From Sipunculus nudus (Eukaryota > Annelida > Sipuncula > Golfingiida > Sipunculidae): a stretch of 64,000 nt of DNA. This document shows, one piece after another, positions 48,813-59,755 of the stretch; the first letter of the stretch is position 1; every line of letters starts with the position of its first letter. The notes under the pieces were generated by a model. It was given only the letters and a program-made list of their open reading frames with translations. It searched no databases and was not told the origin of the DNA. Where the stretch lies: assembly GCA_026874595.1 (NCBI GenBank), contig CM049316.1, positions 10,160,839 to 10,224,838 on the forward strand, written 5' to 3'. The translations under genes were made by a program, and so were the position numbers.

Positions 48813-51524
48813 CATGTATGTATGTATACCAGTATATATTCTGTTGGTTAATTGCCATGCTGCAACAGGATGAATGTATAATTTCATTATATGACCTGGT
48901 GCACATTCAGCACAAAGATTCATATATTTTAACTAATATGTCATACATTGTGTAATATACATTCCAAGTATCATGCCATAACCTTATAACAAATTATTCA
49001 AAATAAAAATATATATTTGTCATATAAATATGTGCAGTACTTCTGATTTATCAATGAAAAGAGGGCGTTTAATAGATAAATATCCTTGAATAAAAATGAA
49101 GACATGTTACTTTAAAAGACAAATGATGGAACTTGTTTGCAGCAAATAAAATTAATTGACAACGTTTGAGTTTGCCCAACTGTGTTTTATGAAGGGGGAG
49201 ACCTTTGTTTAAGGTTAAATTGGATTTTCAGTGGTTAAAAAAGTCAAACAGATGCCAGTTGTGACTTGTCCACTATGAATAACATTTTAACTCAGGGACA
49301 AGTCTGAGGACCAAAAGTATGAGTCATAGATATCTTAAAAGGATAATCTGTCTTAAATTTTAATGTGAAAAGATATGGCATTAATGCTTGCAGTTCAGTT
49401 ACATCTTTGTAAAAAATACCAGCTACCCTGTGTATTACTAGCTTGTGTGTATTTGATCATCTTGGATAGTTGGATATAGAGGTGTGCTCAGATATGGAAT
49501 GTTGCACTGCAGTTTAACATGTATAGGCATAATGTCATCGATTATAGGCTATAATGCTAAAGATTTATTAGCATGTGCTTGATAAAATTGCATTCACTGT
49601 TGCATCATTTCTGTTTATTATTTTTGGTCAGATATGTTTCTTGATGGGAAATGCAATATATTAGCAATGTTTATGATATATGTTCAGTATTAAAGATCAG
49701 TTGAGATTCAACCTAGTGTCAGTACCTTTCATTGCTTCCATTAACATTTGTCCACATGTTCTCTCTCACATATGACTATCAGTATATATAAGGGCTGCAT
49801 GTAACAATGCATCAAATAATTCACTGAATCAAAGCCAGTCAACCAGCATTGAAAGGCTCACTTAATTTAATTTATTGCATTCACAGTAATATCCATGTCT
49901 TTTTGATAGTTTTGATCTCTAGATGATACCTAAGGATATAAAATATACATATACATGGTGTAGTGGGGATTATTGTTTGAAAAGGAAAGTCACCTGACAC
50001 TCTATATTTGATTTATGGACAATAAGCAGTAGTACATTCAGGGTTGCTATTTGACCAAGGTAAAACCTATTTTACCCAATCCAGTGGGTAAAACCTGGGT
50101 TAAAAGTATTTTATCCAGGATTAACCATTATGTACTCCAGAGTTTTGCCCAGCATATTAAAAAATTTTTTTAAAGATTAGCTTCTTTTGAATTGATCAAA
50201 AGAAGTTAAGCACACATTTTGTGAACATAGGTAGCTAAGCCAAGTGGCTCTGACCACATCATCCCTGTCTAAAAGAAGCTATTTACACCCATTTGCAACT
50301 TGCACTTTAACTAATGTTGGGTTGCATGTACAAAGCACATCACTCTGAATAATAGAAATTAGTGGTAAAACCAAATCTGAGGAATACCTTGTTAAAACTG
50401 TTTAACTCAAACTGGGTTTTATTTTGCAACTGACATGCTCCCATATATAGCAGGGTACATCTCAACAGCTGATCACTATATTATGTTCAGCTGTAAATAA
50501 AGAACATGCTGTTGTACTACTAGTAATTCTGGGACTGGTGCAGTTTTAAAATTTAAAGTTTTAGATCCAGTAAGATACTGAAGAAACACCCTTATGTCCA
50601 TGACAAAATAAAGCCCACTGTCTCTATAGGGGTGTATGCTTAGGGGTAGATTGGATGAAAAATAGGTGAATACATGCTCCGTGTTAGTCTATGTGATTCA
50701 TATATTAAGGTATAGGTCTGCTGCATTAATAAATTACTTGCATTTTTGGAGGTGAAAGTTAAAGCAGAAACCTATAAACCTTGATTTGCACACTAATAAA
50801 TTTTCAATGTGGATTTCATGTGAAAAAAAAAATCAAATTCCTACTTAACCCACAACATGTGGAAATAAAAAGTCCTGTATTTTTGTAGGAAAAAAGCAAT
50901 TAAGATCACTTTACATAAAGGAGAAAATTGTTTAAGGACAGCATTTACATGGAGCCAATTACGTGTATATGACTGTAAATTTGAACGAGACCGAGGTCAA
51001 ATACTATGCATGCAGACACATAGACATATGATCATTCTATTCATGTCATGTGAATAACTACATTGTATTTAGATATCTATATAATGTTAATACATATAAC
51101 AAATCCTTAATAAAACATGGATACAAGCACAGATCTTCTTCTATGGTAAAATATATACTTATGAAAGTCCACAAGGTCCAACAAAAATACTAATTCAAAT
51201 CTAGGAAACAAAGTAAAGGAGATACCAATAATAAAGACCAGACTTGCTTAAAAACAAAAGTCCATACCAGGTCTATGTAACTTTACATTATATTTCACAC
51301 AAGTTTGTGCTTTAACCATAAAAACATAAGTTTTTTTTCTCAAATCAAGCACCTGATATAAAGTAATAAGTAGATAAGCTGACACATGCCAGGCTGTTGC
51401 CTTAGATCTGACTGCTTCAGTCTTGTGTAATTCTGTATTCTTTTGATATATACTGAAAAGTTGATCTTAAAGGAAAGATGATTTGCATTTCCTACCATGA
51501 GGGTTCATGGTCCAGTGATGTAGT

Positions 51525-52155
51525 TGAGTCCACCCCATCCAAGTCCAAGTGCAAGTCAGAGTCCAGGTCACTCGAGTCCAATTCCAAATCTGAGTCCTTT
51601 TGGTTTACGTCCAAGTCCACCTTCTTCAAGTCTGAGTCATTTGGTACATGCAGAGTCCAAGTTTGACACAAATTTTCTTATTAAAAGAACTTGGAAAAGG
51701 ATATTTGAGATAATCATGCAAATTTATTAATTTTCAAGTGTGCCTTATTTAAATGTTTAATTAGATTTAACTCCTGATACAGAGCTAAATCTTGGTATGT
51801 TTTGTCTTATTTTTTTATAATATTCAATTAGTAGGTAACCCATGTGCACAATCTGAACATAATATGTGAGTTTTCTTTTTTATTGGACTCAACAGTCAAA
51901 ATTAGGTCCCGAGGCCTGATAAAAGGGGGATCCAGGCCACAAAATGTTGTCTGAAACCCTGAAAAAAGGTTGCAGCATATGACCTCAGGACCCCCCTCAA
52001 TCCGCTTCTGCTTGAGATGGACTCTGGCTGATTTCTTGAGTTCTTATACATGCGAGTCTAAGTAGATGTCCAAGTTCAGGACCTTCGCGTCCAAGTCAGA
52101 GTCCTTAAAAAGTGAACTTGAGTCTGAACTAGAGTCCAAGTCCAGACTGGAATTC
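51525..52155. repeat. Degenerate (RAGTCC) hexamer repeat in two blocks
   Basis: Blocks 51525-51660 and 52045-52155 are built largely from AAGTCC, GAGTCC and AAGTCA words at 6-base spacing. Frames through the first block read alternating Ser/Lys/Glu, an effect of the repeat. This is cryptic simple sequence. Confidence 0.75.
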
Positions 52156-52844
52156 TACAACACTGCCATGTTCTGCCAGCAGATTTATTAAAATTCATTC
52201 AGAGTTTAAGACCTTTCATTCTGTAAGAGATGATATTAAAGTTCAAATGCATTACAGAACATAAATAGGATATGGTTATATTGTATGATTATCATGTCTT
52301 GTTAAAAATAGGGATATCAATAGAATGTATTCATGAAATGCTTGCAATGATAAAACAATGAAATAAATCTGGGAAAGTTTATTTATGAACTCAGCATGAC
52401 TATAACATAACAGGGTTTTCTCTGATTTAATGGGTTTTTTTAATTAACACATGCTATTTGTTGAACACAATGCTTATATATTGGGTCATACTGATTATTG
52501 CTGATTGCATGTATCTTTATATCAGAAGGTGGAAAAGCATATATACTATCTATGATTTAACTGCATTATTTTTATATTTTCAGTTAATGTATTGTTTTAA
52601 TGAATTTGTCTTTAAACATTAAAGGTAATCAGGATGTTACACATGTCACATTTAGCAGTAAAGGCACCACATTTGAATAATAATTTGTTGTTAAAATACA
52701 TAAAAATTTAATCCAGTGCAAAAATAAAAACAAAATGAAAATCATAATCAATATTTTGTTGTATCTAAATATCACATAATAATATATGTTCATTCGGCTC
52801 AAAACTTTGGCATTTTCTCACATGCCTACATTTGTGTAAAAACT

Positions 52845-52874
52845 CCCCCCCCCCCCCCCACACACACACACACG
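52845..52874. repeat. Compound repeat C(15)-(AC)7
   Basis: Fifteen C followed by ACACAC and GCGTAC. Its structure parallels the repeat at 40.63 kb. It lies at the right edge of the CpG-starved block. Confidence 0.95.
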
Positions 52875-53279
52875 CGTACACACCAACCAAAGAAAAGGGG
52901 GCGTGGCACCAAGAAAACTTTCTTGGAAGAAAAACTTTGGCAGTACAGGTTTAATGCTAGCCCACTGATTATATTGTACTATTTAAACAGTTTTATTTAT
53001 CAAAAGCAAATTATGGTCGTACTTTGATATTTTATTTATTGATTGATAACAGTCTGGCACACGAAGCATGCAGGCAAAACGTACACACATGGACTTGAGC
53101 GATATCAGGAAGTGCAACGTTTAATACAGTATGTCATCATGAATGCACATGTGGTACCCTTATGAGTGATACTTAGAAGCTGCAATAACCTGAGTATATG
53201 CCGTACGTCAATGACACAGCGTCAGTTATCCTAATTTGAGTGACTTTTGATAGCGAAAATGTGTTTCGTGCCCATGACT

Positions 53280-53480
53280 CGCTTGCAGCTGTGCCTGAAC
53301 GGAATCGCGTACCACGCATGCGCAGCTTGAACTCATCTGAATAGATTCGGGCGGAATCCCAGGCCCAAAATGGTCTCCGTTTACAGACCCACTGGGGGCT
53401 TGCGGAGCGCCACCGTGTGTCTGTGTCAGAGACTAAGCTTTGAGGAAAGGTATTTTATCTGGACCGAGCGCCATCTGTCG
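53280..53480. promoter_or_regulatory. CpG-dense stretch, candidate host promoter
   Basis: About 13 CpG in the first 150 bp or so, directly beside a block that has almost none. It contains CGCATGCGCA (53315-53324, one base from an NRF1 site) and CAAAATGG (53366-53373, a YY1-like start-codon context). From ATG 53370 a 48-codon frame begins MVSVYRPTGGLRSATV; a possible splice donor GAAAG-GTATTT lies at about 53450, but there the sequence enters a dispersed repeat. Promoter status is inferred from composition alone. Confidence 0.3.
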
Positions 53481-53515
53481 GAACAAGCTGAAAACACTGA
53501 CAATTGTAATATCTG
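53435..53515. repeat. Dispersed family 'R47/59', short copy
   Basis: AGCTTTGAGGAAAGGTATTTT, then GGACCGAGCGCCATCTGTCGG and CTGACAATT match 59.69-59.78 kb. Only this 3' part of the family is present. It adjoins the CpG-dense stretch. Confidence 0.7.
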
Positions 53516-53885
53516 AAATTAGCTGATAAACCCGGTATACAGGGCTTTTTGCAGGTGTTTGCGAGATACACTTACTGAGATGTGGAATGTTAGCTCATTT
53601 TTATTCTTAAAGTTAAAGGAAAATATAGGGTTTCAGTGGGATATTGTCTGAATAAGATATTTATAAAATTTTTTTTTTACCTTTATTTTGTGGCGCTGTG
53701 CACGTGGCAAGAAATTCATACCCCGGTAGGTCGAACTTGAAGACCTGGTCATTGATGATATTTACATTGCGAACCGGAATGAGACGCAAGGGCATTCAGG
53801 TTTTTGATGATATTTGACTGGAATCATCGTTTGACGTATAGAGATTGGGTTGATGTGAGGAACACATGAAAGATAATTTGGTACT

Positions 53886-54100
53886 ACTATAGAACGCGGG
53901 CTTCAGCTCATCAATCATAGGATATGCATGAAGTCATACTGCTGCATGATTTTGCCACTTATTTTTATCTGCCATTTACACTCCTCCATTACATAAATCC
54001 TAAACATCATTACATCCGTCCGTATAGATTCATAGTCATAACCTCGTCGAGACAGTGCTTGAGTGATCCTACAGTCGCTATGAAGCCCGCGTTCTGTAGT
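53886..54100. mobile_element. Small inverted-repeat element (MITE candidate)
   Basis: Left arm CTATAGAACGCGGGCTTCA (53887-53905) and right arm TGAAGCCCGCGTTCTGTAG (54081-54099) are inverted with one mismatch in 19, around 175 bp of unrelated, AT-rich sequence. The 84-codon plus frame overlaps the right arm and is probably chance. No clear target duplication. Confidence 0.5.
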
Positions 54101-54109
54101 GGCTCCGAT

Positions 54110-56060
54110 AATTTAAATGTACGTTGCAAGGAAACTGTGCCTGAAGGGAAAAAACCCAGAAATATGCATACCTCGTAAGTAGCAGAAGCGGACCCAATGG
54201 GACTCCGTGCAGAGGGTCCGTATCACATTTTCAGCCGCCGCAACCTTTTTTTCACCGTATCAGTAAAAAATCTGAGGTCTGAAACCCCCGCCTCCACTCC
54301 ATCCCACCCCACTCCTGTTCCTGAAATTAGGACATGGAAATAGGTTTAGTCATTAATCCTCCTGGGTTGAACTCTCCATTTCATAAAGCGAGAATCATGT
54401 GTTTTTCACTTTTACTGACCCCGCACGTGGGTGAGAGCCTGTGTCAAATCTAGAGCCAGACATGCTAAATCCCTCACTGAAAGCAAGCGGTATTCATATG
54501 AACAATAGTCCTTAATCGTGTGTTTTAGATTTAGATGATTTTATAAGAAATACTTAAGATAAGTGAACTGATCTTCCATACAATTAAAATCGATAAGACT
54601 CGTTTAAAACTCCTGTAAAGAAAGCACCTGCTGAATTCATGTATTTCTCTGTAGAAATTTGTTTGACCCGCGGGGCATTGTTAGTGTAGCCCTGTTTTTA
54701 ATGTTAATTGTTTTGCTTTTTTAATGCTTCTCCTTCATATTCAATTGATTACTGCATCCCTTACAAATTATGGATCCCCCAGTTCTTGAAAATGTATGCT
54801 TAAAAGGGTCAATTAACCCCATTTTTCTGAAAGGCAAAGGTTAATTATAAAAAATAGCCTTTTTATAGGCGGTCGACCATACAGAATGTATGTGTAATGA
54901 TGTTGTGGGTGTTTTCAGACCTTGAGTCATGCAATGGTTTGTTTTGTTGTTGAAATATTCCATACCTATGTTCACGAGCACTGATAGAACTAAAGTAAAT
55001 ACTTGGTCGATTTAGCCTGAGTTAAATTTATGCTATAGATGCATGAACACACGTGGCTGTCGGCGTATATCTTCATACCAAAATGCATATATCAACATCT
55101 TTTGTTTTCATGATATAATGATGTAGGCCCGGGGGGACGTACCTTTGTGAGACGTAAGCCAGTGACACTTACACACTGAGACGTACCCCATATAAGGCCT
55201 CCGAGAAGATTTTTTTGAGGCGGTACAAAAAGGATTCCGGGGCCCCTCTCCTTTCCTCTTTATTTAAACCCATTCATTTTTACATATTTGATCAACTATG
55301 TATTCGGTTTAAACCCGAAGCTGTCTGTTCTGTTGACGCGGTACTAAAGAATAGACTGTAACAGAATGATGCACTGAGGCGCTTAATTATTTTCTGCATT
55401 TAAGTCCATTTATATCCTCATGCATATACTTCACACGTGCATCATGATGAATTGAAAAAAGTCATATAGAGGTCTTATCAAAACACGAGAATTCACGACA
55501 TATTTCGTATTTAAAAGGGATGAGGGCAATTTTTACTATTGACATAATTTTTAGTTCACTCACTTTATTCACATCAAGATGACAATTAAAGCCTGATAAA
55601 TTTGTTCATTAAAAAAGAACCAGTTAAAATTGTAATCAAAACAAATTCAGTTGGCACATCGTAACGTCTAGGCAAGAAATGTACAAGAAGTTAGCCAAAC
55701 TGCAGCCTATATTTACAAATACTTCAAATTACCAAAATCAACTATTCTACAACATAAATGTGATATTCATGTTTGAATTATAATTAAAGAAAGGACAATA
55801 GAATGTATTTAAATAAAATATGGGAATAGACTTGCGGAAGCAAATGGTACGCTTCCAGCGGCCCTCCGGACGCTTTATGATGAAAGCAAATAAATATTAA
55901 TTTTTATATTTTCTTCCATGGATGTGTGTCGTACTAAATATCATGCAGCCTGTTATATTTGCCTGGCCATTTTGGTATACCAGTAACCAAATGGCTTATG
56001 CAATTTAAGACAAATGAGACTGCATCGTCAAACCTATTCTGGTGTCATTGGAAATATATA
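54110..56060. other. Gene-free interval
   Basis: AT-rich sequence without recognised genes or arrays. A 45-bp segment near 55.21 kb (TTTTTTTGAGGCGGTACAAA and flank) weakly resembles 45.03 kb. Confidence 0.5.
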
Positions 56061-56069
56061 AATATATAT

Positions 56070-56510
56070 TAGTGGTGTGCCGATTAGTCGATTAAATCAA
56101 TGATTGGTCGTTTTCTTTCAAAATCGATTAAATCAATTGCAATTTTGCATAATCGATTAAAAACGATCATTGTGCAAATGCAAAGAATCTAATCCTGTCA
56201 AAGATATACGAACACAAAGTGACGAACAGCATCAAAACGGAACCTTCCACAGCCAACAATCGTCCGACCAAAAGTCGACCTTAGATGCTAGCATGCTACC
56301 TTACATGCCGATGCATTTAAGGCTTCATTATGAATACCGATGTATATGTCAGACAGACTATTTACTGGGGTTCAATATTTTATGTACTATAGTATACAGC
56401 AGATTTCAAGGTAATAAATACAGTACATAAAATAATCGATTACTATTGATTATCGGTCGTTTTTATTGTTCAATCATCGATTATGATCTTTAAACCAATT
56501 CCTATCACTA
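56070..56510. mobile_element. MITE-like element, hAT-type ends, in an AT repeat
   Basis: About 441 bp. The left end TAGTGGTGTGCCGATTAGTC and the right end, read on the minus strand as TAGTGATAGGAATTGG, are imperfect inverted repeats with TAGTG in common. Many copies of the palindromic word AATCGATTA occur near both ends. The flanks are ATATATAT and TATATATA, so an 8-bp duplication in an AT microsatellite is possible but cannot be proven. The 86-codon internal frame has no transposase features. TAGTG/CAGTG ends with 8-bp duplications are typical of hAT elements. Confidence 0.5.
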
Positions 56511-56872
56511 TATATATATATATATAGGAATATATATAAATGTGTTCGTGTGTATCACCATTGATACATATTAATTTTACAAACGATTAAATCCTAGATT
56601 AACTTAGTTAATGATTCTTTTACAAGTTTTGTTTTACGACGTTTTTACGACAGTTTAATCTTCCCCTCTCGATTCATGTTTATCTGCTATTTTACTGCGC
56701 ATCTCATGAACAAGTCGTATCTGGATCTGGAACGCGTGATGGAGAGCAACAATAACTGTCCAGAGCTGTTCAAGAAGCACTTCCCAAACCACACCCTTCT
56801 ACGTTACTATGGACAACCATGTTTATTACCCAACTCACAAACTTCCAGTTGACTGCATATCTGGATAGACTT

Positions 56873-56879
56873 TATATAT

Positions 56880-56930
<51 letters not shown>
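56873..56930. repeat. (TA)n microsatellite, interrupted once
   Basis: A TA run with one phase slip near 56890. Short open frames reading YIYIYI across it are artefacts of the repeat. Confidence 0.95.
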
Positions 56931-56933
<3 letters not shown>

Positions 56934-57027
56934 AATTTGGTTTTGCTTATTTGACCAACCCTGGTGTAAGGCTTCTGAGGAGTTCTCAGTGACCCAATTG
57001 CAAGTCTCGCCAAATCTCGCAAATAAT

Positions 57028-57290
57028 CTCGTCAAACGAAAATATTTTCGAGAATTCGCTTAAGCATGCCCTAGAGGCCACTAGTTTACAGGAGCCGTTT
57101 TGAAACTTGCACATCTTATGTCTTACACTTATATCTAGAAAGTGATTTTTCTTTTTTCGAAATTGATTTTTTTTTAAATGGCAACTTAGGGGCGCTGTAC
57201 TAAAACACTGCAATATAACCTTTTTTATGCCATATCTTCAAAACTCTAATTCTTAACTACATAAACTATAGCTCATTTTGTTTCTCTATA
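57028..57290. repeat. Local duplicated repeat, copy A
   Basis: Shares with 57972-58235 the ordered words CTCGTCAAA, TGCCCTAGAGGCC/TGCCCTAGAAGCC, GTTTTGAAACT, ATCTAGAAAG, CATATCT-CAAAACT and CTATAGCTCATTTTG. The two copies are in direct orientation about 944 bp apart. A third, shorter remnant of the end lies at about 57700-57750. Part of the region lies close to the GTCCGTC-like segment. Confidence 0.8.
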
Positions 57291-57329
57291 CCTTCTCCAT
57301 AAGATTATTAAGTCATCTGTTATCTAAGA

Positions 57330-57630
57330 TGTGTCAATGTATCAGTATGTCTGTCTGTTTGTCTGTTGTTGTCAGCTTTGTCTGCTTGTTCTTTTGTCTG
57401 ACATATGTCATTCTTCAGGCCCCAACTTCTCAGCAATCGCTCTGAAAGTCATACAATTGATAGAAAGCCGACAATATGTTCTGTTTAACCGTCTGTCTGT
57501 CATTTCAACTTCCGGCAAGTGCTCGAACTTTCGTCGTCTAGTCTGTGTGTTTGTGTGTCTGTCGCCACTGTGCAGGTCACCATTTTCAACCAATCGCTCT
57601 TAAAGTTATGCAGTCGATAGACATCCTAGT
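57330..57630. repeat. Dispersed repeat with GTCTGTCTG words and internal direct repeat
   Basis: Lies between the two copies of the local duplication. It starts with several GTCTGT words and contains CAATCGCTCTGAAAGTCAT (57433) and a second version, CAATCGCTCTTAAAGTTAT, 157 bp later. The style matches dispersed mollusc-type repeats. The short frames on both strands are not convincing genes. Confidence 0.55.
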
Positions 57631-57971
57631 CCTAAAAGCCTATTTTTTTTGTCAAAGGTCAAGATCAAGGTAATCAAAAACCACAAAATCGTTTTCAATC
57701 ATATCTTCGTTCAAATTCACCATAGCTGCTATCTGTAGCTCATTTTATTCGTCGTTCCATGACCTGTTTTCAAATGTTTAGCGGCCTCAAATCTACTATA
57801 ACCATGGTTACGTATTTTGGGAGAAATATTCATGGTATTCGAAAATAATAGATCTAATCTTTCTAACTCTATCAGTTTCAAAGCTAGAGAGGTCTAGTTT
57901 CTTTGCATCAGGTAGCATTTAATGAGTACTACAAGATTTTTTTACAAGTCTGACAATATCTGGCACAGTAC

Positions 57972-58235
57972 CTCGTCAAAGAGATATTGCGAGATTTCAT
58001 TTAAGGGTGCCCTAGAAGCCAAAAGTTTGCAGGAATCGTTTTGAAACTGGTATATCTTATATTTTACACTAACATCTAGAAAGAGATTTTTTTCATTTTC
58101 AGAAAATGGCCTCGAGATGGCGCTGCAATAAAAAACACTACAACATATTATTTTTTGGTCATATCTCCAAAACTACAAATCTTATCTACTATAGCTCATT
58201 TTGATCCTCTGTAGTCTCTCCATGGTCGTCTATTT
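57972..58235. repeat. Local duplicated repeat, copy B
   Basis: Direct-orientation partner of 57028-57290. It contains CGAGATGGCGCTGC, a CTCF-like word that is altered in copy A (CTTAGGGGCGCTG). Confidence 0.8.
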
Positions 58236-59101
58236 TGCTTGTTATTTGTTTAATTTCTGCATGCGTCTTTGAGATTAGTGGAGATCGTTAGATTCAATGT
58301 ATCTGATCAGATGACAACTACAATGCATTTAAATTTTACCCTCAAACTTTTTTTCTCAAGAATACCCCTGGCATCGCGCGCGTAAACACACACACGCAGC
58401 TGAAAACATGGTTTTGTACACGAATATTTATATCTATAAAGTCAAACAAACAAACCCACTAGCGGATCCTAGTGGCCAATTCCAATGGCTCGACAGAACG
58501 GATAAAAGGTATACATGTTATCCCTGATGCATAAAACTGAATGATATCAATATGAAGAATGCAACTATTTTTGCTGTTAATGAAAATCGGAGATCCCTAT
58601 TCCACTGTGAATCAGCCCACTTTATATAGGAACCAGCGCAGCGACTTAACGATCACATTAGTGACGCCGGAGTGCTATCTACTACATGTGTTGGCACAGC
58701 GACTTTGCTTGTAGCAGGGAGAACTGATGGTCTTTTATAGTGTGCCGCATATAATGAGTGATGTTGAGTGATGTATAAATAGCCAAGCTGGATCTTTAGT
58801 ATACAGAGAATGCACAGCAAAGTCGGATCAGTCCGTGTGGGAATCCTGTCTTCTTCTTTTAGAAACAAATGTTACGATAACATTTTACTGAACTGTTCTT
58901 GATTTGAAGTGTGTCCTCTCAAAAGTAAAAGTGTAAATCCAGCAGTCCATCTACCTATGTTTTACCGGCCGATTTTATTTCGAATTTCGTCAAATCAATT
59001 ATATTTCGAGAAACTCGTTTGAAAAAAAATTGAAAAAAATCGGCGTGGGCAAAGTGTGAACATGGGAGAGACATTTGTAGGATTGTCGGACATCTTGCTG
59101 T

Positions 59102-59230
59102 TGTTTTGTCCTCTGTTTGATGGTGTTTTGTCCTCTGTTTGATGGTGTTTTGTCCTCTGTTTGATGGTGTTTTGTCCCATGTTTGATGGTGTTTTTTTCC
59201 TCTGTTCGATCGTGTTTTGTCCTCTGTTTT
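59102..59230. repeat. 22-bp tandem repeat, about six units
   Basis: The unit contains TGTTTTGTCCTCTG and TTTGATGG. The first three units are nearly identical and the last ones diverge. All three minus frames stay open across it and read QRTKHHQTEDKTPSN-like strings, a repeat artefact. It abuts the start of the dispersed-family copy at 59.23 kb. Confidence 0.95.
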
Positions 59231-59755
59231 GCTGATGGCCACACACGCAAGCAGAGCCATTAGCATATCATAGATCTCAGGATGAGGGGAAGTTGTATGA
59301 CCAAATGTCAATATTATCAACCTTCGTTTCACCATATTACATTCACTGGAATATCTATTAAAACCAACAACCCTCGCTTTACTTAACCGTTGAGTCAAAT
59401 ACTATCGCATTAGACCTATATGAATACGGGTTAATGGAATCATTCGGATTATGTGTGAGGTACTGTTTTTATTCGCTTTGAGTCCTGTCCAACATTTTTT
59501 CCATATAGACGAACATGAAATTTACATGAGATTTAAAGAGACATGGACAAGTGACGATATGCATACATTGCAGGTTGCATAATTAGTGAAATCTCCTTTG
59601 ATTTGTTCCACTTAGGAACTTCTTTTATGCATTTTAACAAAATGATTGACAAGTTAATATTTGATCACATCACGAACACAAACACATTCAGGCTCAGCTT
59701 TGATGAGAAGAACATGTATTTCATCGGAACCGAGCGCCATCTGTCGGAGCAGGGG
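59225..59755. repeat. Dispersed family 'R47/59', 59-kb copy
   Basis: Collinear with 47.24-48.14 kb: GCTGATGGCCACACACGC, AGGATGAGGGGAAGTT, CATATTACATTCACTGGA, TGTGTGAGGTACTG, CCTGTCCAACA, GAACATGAAATTTA, then AAAATGATTGACAAGTTAA and GCTCAGCTTTGA. The last 60 bp (ACCGAGCGCCATCTGTCGGA and flank) is also shared with 53.44-53.51 kb. Differences between copies change amino acids as often as not in every frame, so I read it as a non-coding repeat. Confidence 0.75.

Larger units (their letters stand above)
48540..52860. other. CpG-starved block without recognisable genes
   Basis: About 16 CpG in 4.3 kb, none between about 49,541 and 50,679, and none between about 52,092 and 52,794. Elsewhere in the window a comparable number occurs in a few hundred bases (for example 20041-20400). 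I see no exons, but the pattern is what germline-methylated gene bodies leave in invertebrates. It contains the hexamer repeat, TA runs and otherwise unremarkable AT-rich sequence. Confidence 0.75.

Noticed and set aside
51478-51730. Ser/Lys-rich plus frames resembling a low-complexity protein.
   Set aside because: Explained by the degenerate RAGTCC hexamer repeat.
58955-59398. 147-codon minus frame with QRTKHHQTEDKT repeats.
   Set aside because: Created by the 22-bp tandem repeat and the dispersed repeat beside it; all three frames are open there.
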